Below are positions 63,271 through 64,000 of a stretch of 64,000 nt of DNA, piece after piece (the first letter of the stretch is position 1; every line of letters starts with the position of its first letter). A model generated the notes under the pieces. The model was not told the origin of the DNA and searched no databases. It saw only the letters and a list, made by a program, of their open reading frames with translations. The DNA comes from Tangfeifania diversioriginum. GTDB lineage: Bacteria; Bacteroidota; Bacteroidia; Bacteroidales; Prolixibacteraceae. Where the stretch lies: positions 1 through 64,000 of the forward strand of contig NZ_FQZE01000014.1 in NCBI RefSeq assembly GCF_900141875.1, given 5' to 3'. The translations under genes were made by a program, and so were the position numbers.

Positions 63271-64000
63271 TTGAAACGGAAATTTATAACTAACCTTATA
63301 TTACTGCTTTTTCTCAACCTTTTAATCAAGCCCTTTTGGATTTTTGGGATCGACCGCACCGTGCAAAACTTGGTGGGCGACCAGAGTTACGGGCTTTATT
63401 TTGCGTTGTTTAATTTTTCCATGATTCTCAACATCCTGCTCGATGTGGGAATTACCAATTACAACAACCGGAATATCGCCCAACACAATTTTTTATTGCC
63501 CAAACATTTATCGAATATCGTAGGATTAAAACTGGTACTCGCTTTTGTTTATGCTATTTTCAGCCTGACGGTTGCTTTTATCATCGGTTACGATAAAGTT
63601 CAGATTCACCTGCTGTTTTTCCTGATTTTTAATCAGTTTCTGATTTCATTTACTTTGTATTTACGCTCCAATATCAGCGGCCTGCACCTGTTCCGAACCG
63701 ACAGCCTGATTTCTGTGCTCGACCGCAGTATTATGATCCTGATTTGCAGCGTGCTGTTGTTTAACGATTTTTTCAGGACACGCTTCACCATCGAATGGTT
63801 TGTGTATGCTCAAACAGCAGCATACCTTCTAACTGCCCTAATCACTTTTTTAATTGTATTGAAAAAATCGGGCCGAATTAAGTTACGTTTTAACTGGAGG
63901 TTTTTCTTTGTTTTTTTACGTAAATCGTACCCTTACGCATTGCTCATTTTGCTGATGTCGTTGTATAACCGCATCGACTCGGTGATGCTCGAGCGCCTGC
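63271..64000 (+). CDS. Polysaccharide flippase (Wzx-like), 5' part
   Basis: About 243 residues visible, running off the right edge. Multi-helix membrane protein: KFITNLILLLFLNLLIKPFW, IFGIDRTVQNLVGDQSYGLY, LDVGITNYNNRNIAQHN and many further TM segments, as in MATE-like oligosaccharide transporters. The TTG at 63271 gives the family-like start LKRKFITNL; an ATG at 63196 in frame would add 25 unlikely residues. It lies divergent from the GT4 gene. Confidence 0.75.
   Translation, partial: MKRKFITNLILLLFLNLLIKPFWIFGIDRTVQNLVGDQSYGLYFALFNFSMILNILLDVGITNYNNRNIAQHNFLLPKHLSNIVGLKLVLAFVYAIFSLTVAFIIGYDKVQIHLLFFLIFNQFLISFTLYLRSNISGLHLFRTDSLISVLDRSIMILICSVLLFNDFFRTRFTIEWFVYAQTAAYLLTALITFLIVLKKSGRIKLRFNWRFFFVFLRKSYPYALLILLMSLYNRIDSVMLERL

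Overview
The window is bacterial chromosome from a member of the Bacteroidota. The evidence is a type IX secretion / gliding block (porP/sprF-gldK-gldL-gldM-gldN), a GldA-type ABC ATPase, a secreted M1 peptidase with a C-terminal type IX sorting domain, the long plant/Bacteroidetes-type IspG, a NagB-LmbE fusion, a hybrid histidine kinase/response regulator/AraC protein, and many promoter elements of the Bacteroidota form TAnnTTTG. The mix of environmental enzymes suggests a marine or sediment Bacteroidales/Marinilabiliales-like organism; that placement is inference. I saw no rRNA, tRNA, CRISPR array or insertion sequence.

Layout. 1-9989: housekeeping genes (comF, a truncated globin, a beta-barrel protein, a sirtuin, dnaG, an FMN-binding oxidase-like protein, an extended SDR, a universal stress protein, metK), with a VapBC-type toxin-antitoxin pair before dnaG. 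9990-11077: the metK leader and a RelE-type toxin-antitoxin pair lying between two near-identical 33-base hairpin repeats. 11078-17650: a GT2 glycosyltransferase overlapping gldA, then ispG, a flavin reductase-like protein and an M3 peptidase. 17651-22735: an AT-richer accessory stretch with a HigBA-like pair whose toxin is frameshifted, a structured noncoding segment, an esterase, a Tat-exported phosphoesterase, and a periplasmic ankyrin protein with a small lipoprotein. 22796-29388: amidohydrolase, nitroreductase, PBP1A, topA. 29444-37959: an arginase-fold protein that has lost its metal ligands, then the T9SS core ending at a strong terminator, then a second GldK paralogue. 37965-40297: a TonB-dependent receptor and a NikR-fold regulator that lacks the nickel ligands; both genes carry the same tandem operator-like repeat. 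40370-47975: T9SS-exported M1 peptidase, ROK sugar kinase, a PqiA-domain membrane protein, yidD, and a zinc ABC importer (znuA-znuC-znuB) translationally coupled to an eight-cysteine miniprotein. 48198-52664: an amino-sugar operon (nagB, nagB-lmbE, ROK repressor) with a perfect palindrome in its divergent control region. 52869-64000: PHP phosphoesterase, FNR-like flavoprotein, exported LolA-like protein, degenerate SDR, hybrid sensor, 1-Cys peroxiredoxin, cytochrome c-sugar dehydrogenase fusion, GT4, and the start of a polysaccharide flippase.

The most unusual unit is the NikR-fold regulator / TonB receptor pair. The two promoters share tandem GTGTTAC motifs with an identical 21-base period, and the regulator has changed residues at all four expected nickel ligand positions, so it probably senses something else. 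Other points of interest are the arginase-like pseudoenzyme and duplicated GldK around the T9SS locus, the zinc-importer-coupled cysteine miniprotein, the frameshifted toxin beside an intact antitoxin with a likely operator, and the hairpin repeats bracketing the RelE module.
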